A stretch of DNA of 64,000 nucleotides, taken from positions 390,854-454,853 of the forward strand of contig JAVJVY010000019.1 of NCBI GenBank assembly GCA_040220895.1. Direction: 5' to 3'. The first letter of the stretch is position 1; every line of letters begins with the position of its first letter. Positions 25,895 through 34,731 of this stretch are shown in pieces. Origin of the DNA: UBA11591 sp040220895. GTDB lineage: Bacteria > Bacteroidota > Bacteroidia > Flavobacteriales_E > Vicingaceae. The notes beneath the pieces were generated by a model. The model saw nothing but the letters and a program-made list of their open reading frames with translations. It did no database searches and had not been told where the DNA came from. A program made the translations under genes and the position numbers.

Positions 25895-27405
25895 AAATAC
25901 TCAGTGTTCGATCAATCAAGGAAGCCGATCGATATACCATCGAAAATGAGCCTATAGCGTCCATTGATCTGATGGAGCGCGCAGCCAACAAATGTGTTGA
26001 GTGGATGGTTGGAAATATTGCCCTAGAGGGAAATACCGTCAACGTATTTGCCGGTACGGGGAATAACGGTGGGGACGGATTGGCCATTGCGCGTATGCTT
26101 GTCATGCGGTCCATTGCAGTCAATGTTTTTATTGTCCAGTTTTCCGATAATGTCAGTGACGATTTTTCGTATAATTTGAACCGACTGCGTGACCTGAATG
26201 TCGAAATGACCTATGTGAATTCTGAAGTGCTCGATGCTTATCCTGCTAAAGGGGATGTCCAGATTGACGCAATTTTTGGATCGGGATTAAACAAAGCAGT
26301 GAGTGGCTGGCTTTCAAGCGTTATTAAAAAAATTAATAATCTTCCCGGCATTAGGATAGCCATAGACATACCTTCGGGCCTTTATGCCGATGATAATGCA
26401 GGAAATAATTTTAAAAATGTAATCAAAGCGGATTATACCTTGACGTTCCAAAGCCCAAAACTGGCCATGTTGAGCGCTGAATCAGGGGAATATTTTGGAT
26501 TTTGGGAGGTATTGGATATTGGCCTTGACACATCTTTTATTTCCGATACAGACGTTTTGGGTACCTTCATCGATGCTTCTTATGTTGTGCCTCTGCTTAA
26601 AGAAAGAAAGAAGTTCGATCACAAGGGTAGTTTTGGTCATGCCCTTGTAATGGCAGGGAGCAAGGGAAAAGTAGGAGCCGCGGTTTTAGCCGGAAATGCC
26701 TGTATGACATCGGGAATTGGACTATTGACCATCTATGCGCCGGAATGTGGATGCGACATTCTTCAGATAAGTATTCCCGAAGCCATGGTCATTTCTTCTT
26801 CTGGTAACATTCAAATTCAAGGATTGCCTTCCGGCGTATCCGATTATTCGGCCATTGGAATCGGTCCGGGATTGGGTCAAGGTCGGCACATTGAGTCTGT
26901 TTTGAGTGAATTGTTCCGTAAGTACTCCGCTCCGTTGGTGTTAGATGCTGATGCCCTGAATGTCATGTCCGAAAAAACAGACCTTCTCGCATCGATGCCC
27001 CCCAAATGCATCCTTACCCCACATCCAGGTGAATTTAAACGACTCGCCGGGGAATGGGAATCCGACAAAGAAAAGCTAGAAAAGCAAGTGGAATTTTCAA
27101 GGACATATGACTGTTATTTGGTTTTGAAAGGCGCTCATACGTCCATCAGCACGCCCGAGGGCGATCTATTATTTAATTCGACCGGAAATCCGGGCATGGC
27201 TACCGCGGGTAGCGGTGATGCATTATTGGGAATCATCACTTCTTTACTTGGCCGGGGGTATACCAGCCATGAGGCTGCCGTTCTTGGTGTTTATGTTCAC
27301 GGCCTTGCCGGCGATTTTGCAGCGGCCTCGGTCGGAGAAGAATCGTTAAAAGCAACTGATATCATTACATTTATACCCTCTGCACTCCAATCGCTTTACA
27401 GCTGA
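25891..27405 (+). CDS. nnr: bifunctional NAD(P)H-hydrate epimerase / ADP-dependent dehydratase
   Basis: 504 residues, two fused repair enzymes. The N-terminal YjeF_N epimerase domain (1-215) carries GTGNNGGDGLAIARML; the C-terminal ribokinase-like dehydratase (about 235-500) carries GPGLGQG, LDADALN, LTPHPGEFKRL and NPGMATAGSGDALLGII. Together they restore NADH and NADPH damaged by hydration. It is coupled to coaE upstream and overlaps the next gene by one base (TGATG). Confidence 0.96.
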   Translation: MKILSVRSIKEADRYTIENEPIASIDLMERAANKCVEWMVGNIALEGNTVNVFAGTGNNGGDGLAIARMLVMRSIAVNVFIVQFSDNVSDDFSYNLNRLRDLNVEMTYVNSEVLDAYPAKGDVQIDAIFGSGLNKAVSGWLSSVIKKINNLPGIRIAIDIPSGLYADDNAGNNFKNVIKADYTLTFQSPKLAMLSAESGEYFGFWEVLDIGLDTSFISDTDVLGTFIDASYVVPLLKERKKFDHKGSFGHALVMAGSKGKVGAAVLAGNACMTSGIGLLTIYAPECGCDILQISIPEAMVISSSGNIQIQGLPSGVSDYSAIGIGPGLGQGRHIESVLSELFRKYSAPLVLDADALNVMSEKTDLLASMPPKCILTPHPGEFKRLAGEWESDKEKLEKQVEFSRTYDCYLVLKGAHTSISTPEGDLLFNSTGNPGMATAGSGDALLGIITSLLGRGYTSHEAAVLGVYVHGLAGDFAAASVGEESLKATDIITFIPSALQSLYS

Positions 27406-27971
27406 TGAAAAATTTGATTGTCCTGTTTATTGTTCATTTTCTATTTTCACTTTTCGCTGTTGCTCAGCCAGAAGGATCCATTATCTGGAATGAGAAACGA
27501 CCATTGGTCTGGGATGACTTCATGGCTGCAGCACCTGAAAAACATATGGCTTCAGCGATGTCTGACGTGTCATTCACAGTCAACCTTGCATCCGATGGTG
27601 ATATGCTTAATGTATATATTGCCGCTGGCTTTAATCCTGCCAATTCTTGGGTCAAACAAGATGATAAGGATAACAGACTATTGAAGCATGAACAGTTGCA
27701 TTTTGATATTTATGAAGTAAATGCACGCTTATTACGCGAGGAACTCAAAAAGAAAAAGTTGAGCCTTAAAAACGCTCAGTCTGAGATAAATAAGCTCATG
27801 GACAAATACAACAAATTGAATTCCACTACCCAAGTGGACTACGATAAAGAAACCGAACATTCCATAGACCGCGATAAACAAGAAAAGTGGGAAGAAAAAA
27901 TAGCTGAAAAGCTAAAAAATCTTTCTGAACACCGTTCGGCCAGGTTTAACATTCCTATTTTGACCCAATAG
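27405..27971 (+). CDS. secreted DUF922-type metalloprotease-like protein
   Basis: 188 residues with signal peptide MKNLIVLFIVHFLFSLFAVAQ. The mature part carries a zinc-protease-like motif HEQLHFDIYE near residue 99, the hallmark of the DUF922 family, and a charged coiled-coil-like C-terminus. The pattern FxHExLH with a downstream acidic residue suggests a peptidase in the periplasm or outside; activity is unproven. It is the last gene of the coaE-nnr unit and converges on the transaldolase gene. Confidence 0.8.
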   Translation: MKNLIVLFIVHFLFSLFAVAQPEGSIIWNEKRPLVWDDFMAAAPEKHMASAMSDVSFTVNLASDGDMLNVYIAAGFNPANSWVKQDDKDNRLLKHEQLHFDIYEVNARLLREELKKKKLSLKNAQSEINKLMDKYNKLNSTTQVDYDKETEHSIDRDKQEKWEEKIAEKLKNLSEHRSARFNIPILTQ

Positions 27972-27994
27972 GCTAAGAAGTCAGTCTAATGGAA

Positions 27995-28654
27995 TTATTT
28001 TCCGGCGTTCTTTTGATGATCTGCCAGAAATTGTGCCAGACCACTATCGGTTAATGGATGCTTAAGCAACCCCGTAATGGCACTTAGTGGGCATGTGGCT
28101 ACATCGGCACCCACTTCAGCGCATTGAATGATGTGCATGGTATGTCGGATAGAGGCTGCCAGGATCTCAGTCTCAAACATGTAAGTGTCATAGATCTGGC
28201 GTATTTGAGCAATCAACTCCACGCCATTGGTGGAAATATCATCCAGACGTCCAATAAAAGGAGATACATAGTTGGCACCGGCCTTAGCGGCGAGCAAGGC
28301 TTGACCGGCAGAAAAAATCAGGGTGCAATTGGTGCGGATACCTTTTTCTGAAAAGTATTTCAGGGCTTTGACACCGTCCTTGATCATAGGAATCTTGACC
28401 ACGATCTGTTCGTGCAAGGAAGCAAGCATTTCTCCTTCTTTCACCATTCCGTTGAAATCGGTCGAAATGACTTCGGCACTGACATCACCGTCAACAATAT
28501 TGCAAATGTCTAGGTAATGCTTCAATATGTTTTTGTCACCGGTTATTCCTTCTTTGGCCATGAGCGAAGGATTAGTGGTCACGCCATCAAGTACTCCCAA
28601 TTCCTGGGCTTCTTTTATTTGGTCTAGGTTCGCGGTATCGATGAAGAATTTCAT
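27995..28654 (-). CDS. transaldolase / fructose-6-phosphate aldolase family (TalC/Fsa-type)
   Basis: 219 residues, the short transaldolase form. It starts MKFFIDTANLDQIKEAQ and continues with GVTTNPSLMAKEG; the Schiff-base lysine is in EQIVVKIPMI, followed by NCTLIFSAGQALLAAKAGA and SPFIGRLDD. It moves three-carbon units between sugar phosphates (pentose phosphate route) or cleaves fructose-6-phosphate; sequence alone does not decide. A separate transcript downstream of the SRP RNA gene. Confidence 0.93.
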   Translation of the reverse strand: MKFFIDTANLDQIKEAQELGVLDGVTTNPSLMAKEGITGDKNILKHYLDICNIVDGDVSAEVISTDFNGMVKEGEMLASLHEQIVVKIPMIKDGVKALKYFSEKGIRTNCTLIFSAGQALLAAKAGANYVSPFIGRLDDISTNGVELIAQIRQIYDTYMFETEILAASIRHTMHIIQCAEVGADVATCPLSAITGLLKHPLTDSGLAQFLADHQKNAGK

Positions 28655-28731
28655 GGCTTGCTTTTAATGTCAAAAATAGAAAGAAGGGTGAAAAAGAACC
28701 GAGATAGTTATAAATAGAAATCAACAAAAAA

Positions 28732-28830
28732 GGGGTAAGCTACTCATATCGCACCGCTACAACCGCCTACCCTTGCTCCGTTCCCGGCCTGGGGGAGTTC
28801 AGCAGGAGCTGGTCGTATGAGACTTACCCC
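28732..28830 (-). ncRNA. ffs: signal recognition particle RNA (small SRP RNA, Bacteroidota type)
   Basis: On the minus strand the RNA starts GGGGTAAG and ends CTTACCCC, so its ends pair in one long hairpin of about 99 bases. The apical part has CCCCCAGGCCGGGAACGGAG followed by CAAGGGTAG, which matches domain IV of SRP RNA (asymmetric and symmetric internal loops bound by Ffh, capped by a GGAA-type loop). A T6 run follows the 3' end, and TAATTTTG lies just upstream of the 5' end. It guides co-translational targeting of membrane proteins with Ffh and FtsY. No tmRNA or tRNA features are present. Confidence 0.93.
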
Positions 28831-28833
28831 GCG

Positions 28834-28841
28834 CAAAATTA
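28834..28841 (-). promoter_or_regulatory. -7 promoter element of the SRP RNA gene
   Basis: TAATTTTG on the minus strand, an exact TAnnTTTG match ending 4 bases before the inferred RNA 5' end, the spacing expected for a transcription start. Confidence 0.65.
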
Positions 28842-28874
28842 CGAATCTGCTGGTAATAATTGGTGTAAGCTATT

Positions 28875-28882
28875 TATATTTG
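28875..28882 (+). promoter_or_regulatory. -7 promoter element for the DUF4199 gene
   Basis: TATATTTG fits TAnnTTTG, 13 bases before the DUF4199 start codon; back-to-back with the SRP RNA promoter. Confidence 0.45.
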
Positions 28883-28895
28883 TTACCCTTGACAT

Positions 28896-29414
28896 ATGGT
28901 TAATTCAGAAAACACATTGGTAAAAAATGCCCTGAACCTCGGGGCTCTTACCGGCATCATTATAGCTGTCATTCAACTGCTCCTGTTTTTCATAGGCATG
29001 GGAGATTCGATGTCGTGGCTTATCTATCTTGTTCTAATTGGCAGTATTTTCTGGGGATGCAGACAGCAACGGGATAAGGCAGGTGGCGGATATATCACCT
29101 ATGGCGAATCTTTTTTATTCGGATTTCTTAACGCAGTTGGTGCGTCCCTGATATTTTCTGTTGTTTTTTATTTGTACATGAAGTTCATAGATACCGCTTA
29201 CTTAAGTCAAGTATTGGAACAAATGGAAATAGCTCTTTACGAAGGTGATATGGGCGATGAAGAAATAGAAACATTCATGAATATTTACCGCAAGATGCTG
29301 ACACCTGGTATGTTGGCTTTTGGCGTGCTGTTCTCATATATAATCATGGGCACGATCATTTCCTTAATCACTTCTATTTTCATCAAGAATCCGAAATCAA
29401 TCTTTGAAGATTGA
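28896..29414 (+). CDS. DUF4199 integral membrane protein
   Basis: 172 residues with four predicted membrane helices (about 12-35, 38-52, 70-95, 138-162). It matches the Bacteroidota family DUF4199, which typically lies next to a GT2 glycosyltransferase, as it does here (the following start overlaps this stop as TTGA). Function is unknown; the coupling suggests a partner of the dolichol-phosphate-mannose-synthase-like enzyme. Confidence 0.85.
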   Translation: MVNSENTLVKNALNLGALTGIIIAVIQLLLFFIGMGDSMSWLIYLVLIGSIFWGCRQQRDKAGGGYITYGESFLFGFLNAVGASLIFSVVFYLYMKFIDTAYLSQVLEQMEIALYEGDMGDEEIETFMNIYRKMLTPGMLAFGVLFSYIIMGTIISLITSIFIKNPKSIFED

Positions 29415-30385
29415 GCGATAGGCCCGATATATCTGTTGTCATACCCTTGTTGGACGAAGCGGAATCACTCCGCGAATTATCTTCTTGGATCGTCCGGGTA
29501 ATGGAGAAGAATAACTACAAGTACGAGATACTTTTTATCGATGACGGAAGCAAGGATAGATCCTGGGAAATAATTCAAGAGCTTCACGGCGAAAATGGCT
29601 TCATTAAAGGCATAAAGTTCAACAGAAACTACGGTAAATCACCCGCTCTTCATGTAGGGTTTAAGCATGCACAAGGAGAAGTTGTATTTACCATGGATGG
29701 CGATCTCCAAGACAATCCCGATGAAATTCCCGCCATGTATAAAATGGTGAAGGAAGAAGGTTATGACCTTGTCTCGGGTTGGAAAAAAAAGCGGTATGAC
29801 CCCTTGTCAAAAACAATTCCCACCAAGCTGTTCAATTGGGCAACTTGCCGGGTAAGTGGGCTAAAACTGCACGATTTTAATTGCGGACTAAAGGCCTATG
29901 ATGCAAAAGTGGTCAAAGGCATCGAAGTTTACGGAGAGATGCACCGATACATACCCATGATCGCTAAATGGGCCGGATTTACGCACATTGGCGAAAAGGT
30001 AGTTCAGCATCAAAAACGAAAGTACGGTAAGACGAAATTCGGATTAGAGCGCTTCATCAATGGATTTCTTGACCTTATTCTGATCACCTTTATGTCTAAG
30101 TTTGGTCGCAAACCGATGCATTTTTTTGGTCCATTGGGCGTATTGATGTTTCTGGTTGGTGGTGGTATTACCGCCTGGATACTTTCCTTAAAAATTCTAA
30201 AGATCTACAACCTTGTTGGTAACTTACTTGTGCGGGATGTTGCGGAGCAACCATTATTTTACCTGGCCCTGGTGGCCATGATCATCGGTAGCATGCTGTT
30301 CATGACGGGTTTCCTGGGTGAATTGATCGTTCGAAATTCTGAGAAAAGGAATTATTATCTAGTAGAAGAAGAAACAAAAGATTAG
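29411..30385 (+). CDS. GT2 glycosyltransferase, DPM1/GtrB-like, membrane-anchored
   Basis: 324 residues. The catalytic GT-A domain has SVVIPLLDEAESL, ILFIDDGSKDRSWEI and the metal-binding FTMDGDLQDNPDEIP; two C-terminal membrane helices (about 235-260 and 280-305) anchor it. This is the layout of polyprenyl-phosphate hexose synthases, which load a sugar onto undecaprenyl phosphate for glycan modification. The start codon is TTG at 29411, overlapping the DUF4199 stop. The 3' end overlaps the convergent GT4 gene by 4 bases. Confidence 0.92.
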   Translation: MSDRPDISVVIPLLDEAESLRELSSWIVRVMEKNNYKYEILFIDDGSKDRSWEIIQELHGENGFIKGIKFNRNYGKSPALHVGFKHAQGEVVFTMDGDLQDNPDEIPAMYKMVKEEGYDLVSGWKKKRYDPLSKTIPTKLFNWATCRVSGLKLHDFNCGLKAYDAKVVKGIEVYGEMHRYIPMIAKWAGFTHIGEKVVQHQKRKYGKTKFGLERFINGFLDLILITFMSKFGRKPMHFFGPLGVLMFLVGGGITAWILSLKILKIYNLVGNLLVRDVAEQPLFYLALVAMIIGSMLFMTGFLGELIVRNSEKRNYYLVEEETKD

Positions 30386-31653
30386 GATGTCATTATGGTT
30401 TCGGCATAGTTCTGCCAACTCATCGTTTCTTTCGATTTCGCCACGTTTTCTCTTGGTATAGGTTGCTCGATAAACTTATTCATCTTGTTTTTCATGTCTT
30501 CGATGTTGTCTGGCTCTACCAGATATCCATTGAATCCATCCTTTATGGTTTCGGGGAAATGGCCCACATTGGTGGCCAGTAAGGGCATATCGAAGTTGTA
30601 GCTCAACGATTCTATACCTGATGGCGTTGCATATAGGTAGAAAAGTAAAACACAATCACTTGCCTGAAAGTACTGAGGAACATTTTCATTTGGAATGAAT
30701 TCATTGACGATCAGACATTTACTTCTTATTCCCAATTCGTCCACCAGTGAAATCGGATCATAATTGCGCTCGTCGTCAGATTTACTCAAAAAGAGCTTTT
30801 TAGCCAGACCAAAAGTTGCATTTTTGATCTTGGTGCTCAGTTTTTTATTGTCCAATGTATTCCAGAATGATTCGCCGCAAATGATCAGGGAAACATCATC
30901 TCGTTCCGCAGCCAATTCCGCAAAAGATTTGATGACGTTGTGAAGGCCCTTGTATTTTCGAATAAATCCAAAATAGAGAAAAACGTGTTTATTAAGACCG
31001 TGTTTCTGCTTGAAAGCATTCTTGTCAAAGTCGGGGTCTGCTTGAAATAGATCGTAAATGGGATGGTATAGTTTAATAACGGAATTTCCAGATTTGGTCT
31101 GTCTATGGCCTGTTTCAGTGAGTTCGAACTCCTTTTTCGGAAATAGTTGTTGCAGTTCATTGAAAGTCTTCAAAGCATGGACAAGAAAGGTGTCTGCCTT
31201 TTTAATGCCCATTCTTGTGAAGGCCCTGTCCAGCTTGCTGTTCTCTTTTTGAATGACGAAGTGAAGGTCAAAAATGACTTCAGTGTTCGGTAAACCTTTT
31301 AGTCGCTCTGCAATGAAGCCCAGAGGAAGACCTTGCAGCGCAATGCTCCATTGAAAAATGACCTTTGAGGGTTTGAGTGAGCGAATGTACTTCACTGTTC
31401 TGCTCCAACTGAAAGGGTTATTGTAATTGGTGATGTATTTGACTTTGATGCTTGTCCCTTCCAGAAGATTGCCTTTGCTCTTCAGGTCTTTGAATTCGCG
31501 CGGAATGATGGCAGGGTATTGCTGGGTCCAGGAAATAATGTGAACATCAATATCCCCTCTTTTATCTAGCGCCTTGGCCAGGGAGGTGTTGTAATTGGAG
31601 ATCCCTCCCTTGAACTGAGGGCCAGGTCCGAAGCAAACTACGGTCTGCTTCAT
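30382..31653 (-). CDS. GT4-type glycosyltransferase
   Basis: 423 residues, GT-B fold. N-terminal GPGPQFKGGISNYN is the acceptor-side glycine loop; the C-terminal half has FLYFGFIRKYKGLHNVI, ICGESFW and the nucleotide-sugar pocket LYATPSGIESLSYNFDMPLLATNVG. It probably adds a hexose to a surface glycan, with donor and acceptor unknown. It is coupled (ATGA overlap) to the sugar-nucleotide epimerase upstream, so the pair likely works in one glycan pathway. Confidence 0.9.
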   Translation of the reverse strand: MKQTVVCFGPGPQFKGGISNYNTSLAKALDKRGDIDVHIISWTQQYPAIIPREFKDLKSKGNLLEGTSIKVKYITNYNNPFSWSRTVKYIRSLKPSKVIFQWSIALQGLPLGFIAERLKGLPNTEVIFDLHFVIQKENSKLDRAFTRMGIKKADTFLVHALKTFNELQQLFPKKEFELTETGHRQTKSGNSVIKLYHPIYDLFQADPDFDKNAFKQKHGLNKHVFLYFGFIRKYKGLHNVIKSFAELAAERDDVSLIICGESFWNTLDNKKLSTKIKNATFGLAKKLFLSKSDDERNYDPISLVDELGIRSKCLIVNEFIPNENVPQYFQASDCVLLFYLYATPSGIESLSYNFDMPLLATNVGHFPETIKDGFNGYLVEPDNIEDMKNKMNKFIEQPIPRENVAKSKETMSWQNYAETIMTS

Positions 31654-32693
31654 GCACCGGTGTTTTGCAGGTGACGTTCATACACCCTGCGCATGCCTTC
31701 TTCGGTTGATATCTTTGCTTCCCAGTCCAATTTTTCCTTGACAAAGTCCATGTTGCAATAACGCGAGTGAACTCCAACGGGCTTGTCCAAAAGGGGTTTG
31801 ATGGTAGGCTTATAACCCGCGAAAGAAGTAAAGATGTCGATGATCTCTAAGAAGGTGGTCAACTTACCCATCCCAATGTTGATCGAAGTGCCATCAGAAA
31901 TATGATCCATAGCGAGCAATGTGCAATCCAAAACGTCGTCGATGTGGACAAAATCGCGCCCTTGTTTTCCCGTGCCCCAAACTTCAAATGGGTTTTCTTT
32001 ATTGGCCGCTCTGGCAGCGATGGCCGGAACAGGGTAAGTCAGATCCTGATCTTCGCCATAGCCCGAAAACGGTCGAATGCAGGTGACGTGGACACCGTAA
32101 TACTTAGCTGCGATATGTGCCAGGTACTCCCCCGTCAATTTAGACCAACCATAGGTCATGTCGGGTTGGCCCATGTTGTTGAAGTCAATGTCGCTTTCTC
32201 GGAGTGCTATGGCATCGGTATCGGTCTGAAGATTGACCGGATATGCAGCACTGGAACTGGGATAAAGAACGCGTTCCGGTTTCTGTCGGCAGACCCAGTA
32301 AAAAAATTCAGCATCAATGGAAAGGTCCAGGGCAACCATCATCGGGTCACCATCTATTTTAGCGCGCCCACCAACGATGGCTGCAAAGTGAAATACGTCA
32401 GCAAATGAAGTAATTTCAAGATCGTAATCCTTTTTTAAGTATGCTGGATCAGCAATGATCTTTCTGAGAAAATCGCGAAAATCGCCGGGTATATAGACCA
32501 ATCGTTCATCTTCACCATAAATCTCGATGTCTTTGATTTTTCTAATGAGTTTTTGACCAATCCACTTATCGGGGTGAATTCCAACCGAGAGATCATCGAT
32601 GAACAAGACCCTGTCTTGACTGCTGTTGAATAGCCTGTTTACCATGTTGCGACCAACAAAACCACAACCTCCCGATACCAAATGAGTTTTCAT
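31650..32693 (-). CDS. NAD-dependent sugar-nucleotide epimerase/dehydratase
   Basis: 347-residue extended short-chain dehydrogenase. It has the NAD-binding VSGGCGFVGRNMVNRL at the N-terminus, HFAAIVGG, the catalytic YGWSK motif in TYGWSKLTGEYLAHIA, a serine pair in YPSSSAAYPV, and FVHIDDVLDCTLLAMD. Substrate is probably a UDP-, GDP- or dTDP-sugar. It leads the two-gene unit with the GT4 enzyme and is divergent from the YwqK-like gene. Confidence 0.9.
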   Translation of the reverse strand: MKTHLVSGGCGFVGRNMVNRLFNSSQDRVLFIDDLSVGIHPDKWIGQKLIRKIKDIEIYGEDERLVYIPGDFRDFLRKIIADPAYLKKDYDLEITSFADVFHFAAIVGGRAKIDGDPMMVALDLSIDAEFFYWVCRQKPERVLYPSSSAAYPVNLQTDTDAIALRESDIDFNNMGQPDMTYGWSKLTGEYLAHIAAKYYGVHVTCIRPFSGYGEDQDLTYPVPAIAARAANKENPFEVWGTGKQGRDFVHIDDVLDCTLLAMDHISDGTSINIGMGKLTTFLEIIDIFTSFAGYKPTIKPLLDKPVGVHSRYCNMDFVKEKLDWEAKISTEEGMRRVYERHLQNTGA

Positions 32694-32790
32694 AAATGCG
32701 TTAAATGAGGCTCAAAGTTAATTAGAATGAACTTGTGATAAAATCTAATTTGTTGATTGCCGTTATATTGTTAGGACGCATTTTCCCATC

Positions 32791-32822
32791 TTGGCGTTGC
32801 TCCCTCTTTATTCCTAATTTTG
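32791..32822 (+). promoter_or_regulatory. -33/-7 promoter of the YwqK-like gene
   Basis: TTG at 32791 and TAATTTTG at 32815-32822, separated by 21 bases, match the Bacteroidota promoter TTG-N17-23-TAnnTTTG. The predicted transcription start falls on or within a few bases of the ATG at 32828. Confidence 0.55.
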
Positions 32823-32827
32823 ACTCG

Positions 32828-33649
32828 ATGAAAAATCTGCTCCTGCTATTATTGATTGGCCATTTTACTTCATTTACATTGATGTCTCAAAATAAATTCA
32901 ATCAAGTAGATGAAAATGGCCTGAAGCAAGGTGCCTGGAAAAAATATCACGATGGTGACAGCGTTGTTAAATACGAAGGAAGTTTTAAAGATGATAAAGC
33001 GGTGGGTCTTTTTACTCACTATTACAGCAACGGGGCAGTCAGGGTGAAAATAGTGCACGGACCGGGCCTTGTGTCTCGAGCCGTGAATTACTGGCCGGAT
33101 GGAAGTGTTATGGGTAAGGGTAAGTACGTGGGAGAGCAAAAAGACAGTACCTGGCTTTATTTTGATCAGTTTTCAACCAAAATAGCCGAAGAGTATTACA
33201 TCGAAGGAAAAAAATACGGAAACTGGAAAGTATATTATCCTTCTGGGACTTTAATGGAAGAACGTATTTTTGAGAACGATATGGAAAACGGCCTATTCAA
33301 ACAATATTATGAGAATGGTAAGCTCTATCGCGAGGCTACTTTTGTGAATGGGGGGCAAGAGGGGAAGGTTACTTTCTACCACGAGAATGGACAAATTGAT
33401 GCGCAAGGCATGTACCACAAAGATGTTAAAGAAGGTCTTTGGAAAACCTTCGATGATAAGGGTGAATTGATGATGGAACGAATGTACGTTAAGGGAGTAC
33501 CTACCGATTCAGATCGTGATATAATATTGGAAGACAGCAATAATTATTATAAAAAAGATCGATTCACCATAGAAGATGTTCACGGAGAGGATAACCTTGA
33601 GATTCCCGATAAAAAGGAAGAGAAACGAGCAAAGAAATCCAGAGAATGA
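32828..33649 (+). CDS. exported MORN-like repeat protein (YwqK family)
   Basis: 273 residues from the ATG at 32828 (MKNLLLLLLIGHFTSFTLMSQ is a signal peptide). An in-frame ATG at 32735 is rejected because the intervening DNA holds the promoter. The mature protein consists of about seven MORN_2-type repeats of 22-24 residues (for example GAWKKYHDGDS, YYSNGAVRVK, YYENGKLYREATF), then a lysine-rich tail. Databases often call the family antitoxin YwqK, but nothing here supports a toxin pair. Likely a periplasmic or surface repeat protein. Overlaps mnmA by 4 bases. Confidence 0.85.
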   Translation: MKNLLLLLLIGHFTSFTLMSQNKFNQVDENGLKQGAWKKYHDGDSVVKYEGSFKDDKAVGLFTHYYSNGAVRVKIVHGPGLVSRAVNYWPDGSVMGKGKYVGEQKDSTWLYFDQFSTKIAEEYYIEGKKYGNWKVYYPSGTLMEERIFENDMENGLFKQYYENGKLYREATFVNGGQEGKVTFYHENGQIDAQGMYHKDVKEGLWKTFDDKGELMMERMYVKGVPTDSDRDIILEDSNNYYKKDRFTIEDVHGEDNLEIPDKKEEKRAKKSRE

Positions 33650-34731
33650 AAGGAGAAAAGGTCTTGGTAGCCATGAGCGGCGGATTGGATAGCAGCGTCA
33701 CGGCAATGCTCTTGCACGAGCAGGGTTATGAAGTCATCGGAGTTACCATGAAAACCTGGGACTATAATACTTCAGGTGGGTCCAAAAAGACCACCGGTTG
33801 TTGCAGTCTTGATGACATCAACGACGCGCGAATTTTGGCTGTTAACCTGGGCTTTCACCACATGATAATTGATATTCGTGAAGAATTCGGCGAATTCATC
33901 ATCGACAATTTTGTAGATGAATACATGGCAGGCAGAACTCCCAACCCCTGTGTGTTATGTAATACACATATTAAGTGGGAAGCATTATTGAAAAGGGCAG
34001 ATCAGTTGGGATGTAAATACATTGCCACAGGACACTATGCCAAGGTGAGGCATGAAAACGGCCGCTATCTTGTCTCTAAAGGCCGGGATGAATGGAAAGA
34101 CCAGAGCTATGTACTTTGGGGTCTGACACAAGAAAGTCTTTCAAGAACCATGTTCCCGCTTGGAGAGTATACAAAAGATGAAATCCGTCAAATGGCACTT
34201 GACCGTGGCTATGAAGAATTTGTGAAGAAAAGTGAGAGTTACGAAATATGTTTTGTGCCCGATAACGACTATAGGGGCTTTCTAAAGCGTCGGTTGCCAG
34301 GTCTAGAACAGCGTGTAGCGGGTGGTGAATTTGTTGATACTGACGGGAAAGTACTTGGGAAACACAAAGGATATCCATTCTACACCATTGGGCAGCGAAA
34401 AGGTTTAGAGATTGCCTTGGGTGATCCGCGATACGTAGTGGAAATCGATTCAGTGAAGAATAAAGTGGTTCTGGGAACGAAAGAAGACCTTCGAAAGTCT
34501 TACATGGTGGTTAAAAAACCGAATTTTATAAAATTCAAGGACTTGAATGGAACAATGGAATTGTTGACTAAAATACGCTATAAGGACAAGGGTGCCATGA
34601 GTCATGTAAAATTGAATACGAAGGGTGACCTTGAAGTTGAATTTCTAGCTAGTGTGGAGGGCATTGCGCCCGGACAATCTGCGGTATTTTATGACGAAAA
34701 TGACCTGGTGGGAGGGGGCTTCATTTCTTGA
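33646..34731 (+). CDS. mnmA: tRNA-specific 2-thiouridylase
   Basis: 361 residues; puts sulfur on uridine 34 of tRNA-Lys, Glu and Gln. Seen: PP-loop AMSGGLDSSVTA near residue 10, the catalytic NPCVLCN (Cys102) and the persulfide cysteine in YEICFVPD (Cys202), plus the TIGQRKGLEIALGDPRYVV region. Full length with both cysteines, so probably active. Translationally coupled to its neighbours on both sides by ATGA and TTGA overlaps. Confidence 0.97.
   Translation: MKGEKVLVAMSGGLDSSVTAMLLHEQGYEVIGVTMKTWDYNTSGGSKKTTGCCSLDDINDARILAVNLGFHHMIIDIREEFGEFIIDNFVDEYMAGRTPNPCVLCNTHIKWEALLKRADQLGCKYIATGHYAKVRHENGRYLVSKGRDEWKDQSYVLWGLTQESLSRTMFPLGEYTKDEIRQMALDRGYEEFVKKSESYEICFVPDNDYRGFLKRRLPGLEQRVAGGEFVDTDGKVLGKHKGYPFYTIGQRKGLEIALGDPRYVVEIDSVKNKVVLGTKEDLRKSYMVVKKPNFIKFKDLNGTMELLTKIRYKDKGAMSHVKLNTKGDLEVEFLASVEGIAPGQSAVFYDENDLVGGGFIS

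Noticed and set aside
28732..28830. Riboswitch or REP-type hairpin between the aldolase and DUF4199 genes
   Set aside because: The apical motif, length, closing stem and T-tail fit SRP RNA on the minus strand.
31902..32408. 168-codon plus-strand frame opposite the sugar epimerase
   Set aside because: Mirror of the epimerase coding sequence; no signal peptide or family match.
32735..32827. Longer YwqK-like protein beginning at 32735
   Set aside because: The added segment contains the -33/-7 promoter, and the shorter form begins exactly with a signal peptide.
32828..33649. Antitoxin of a toxin-antitoxin pair (the usual YwqK label)
   Set aside because: It is exported, made of MORN-like repeats, and its neighbours are mnmA and an epimerase; no toxin is present.
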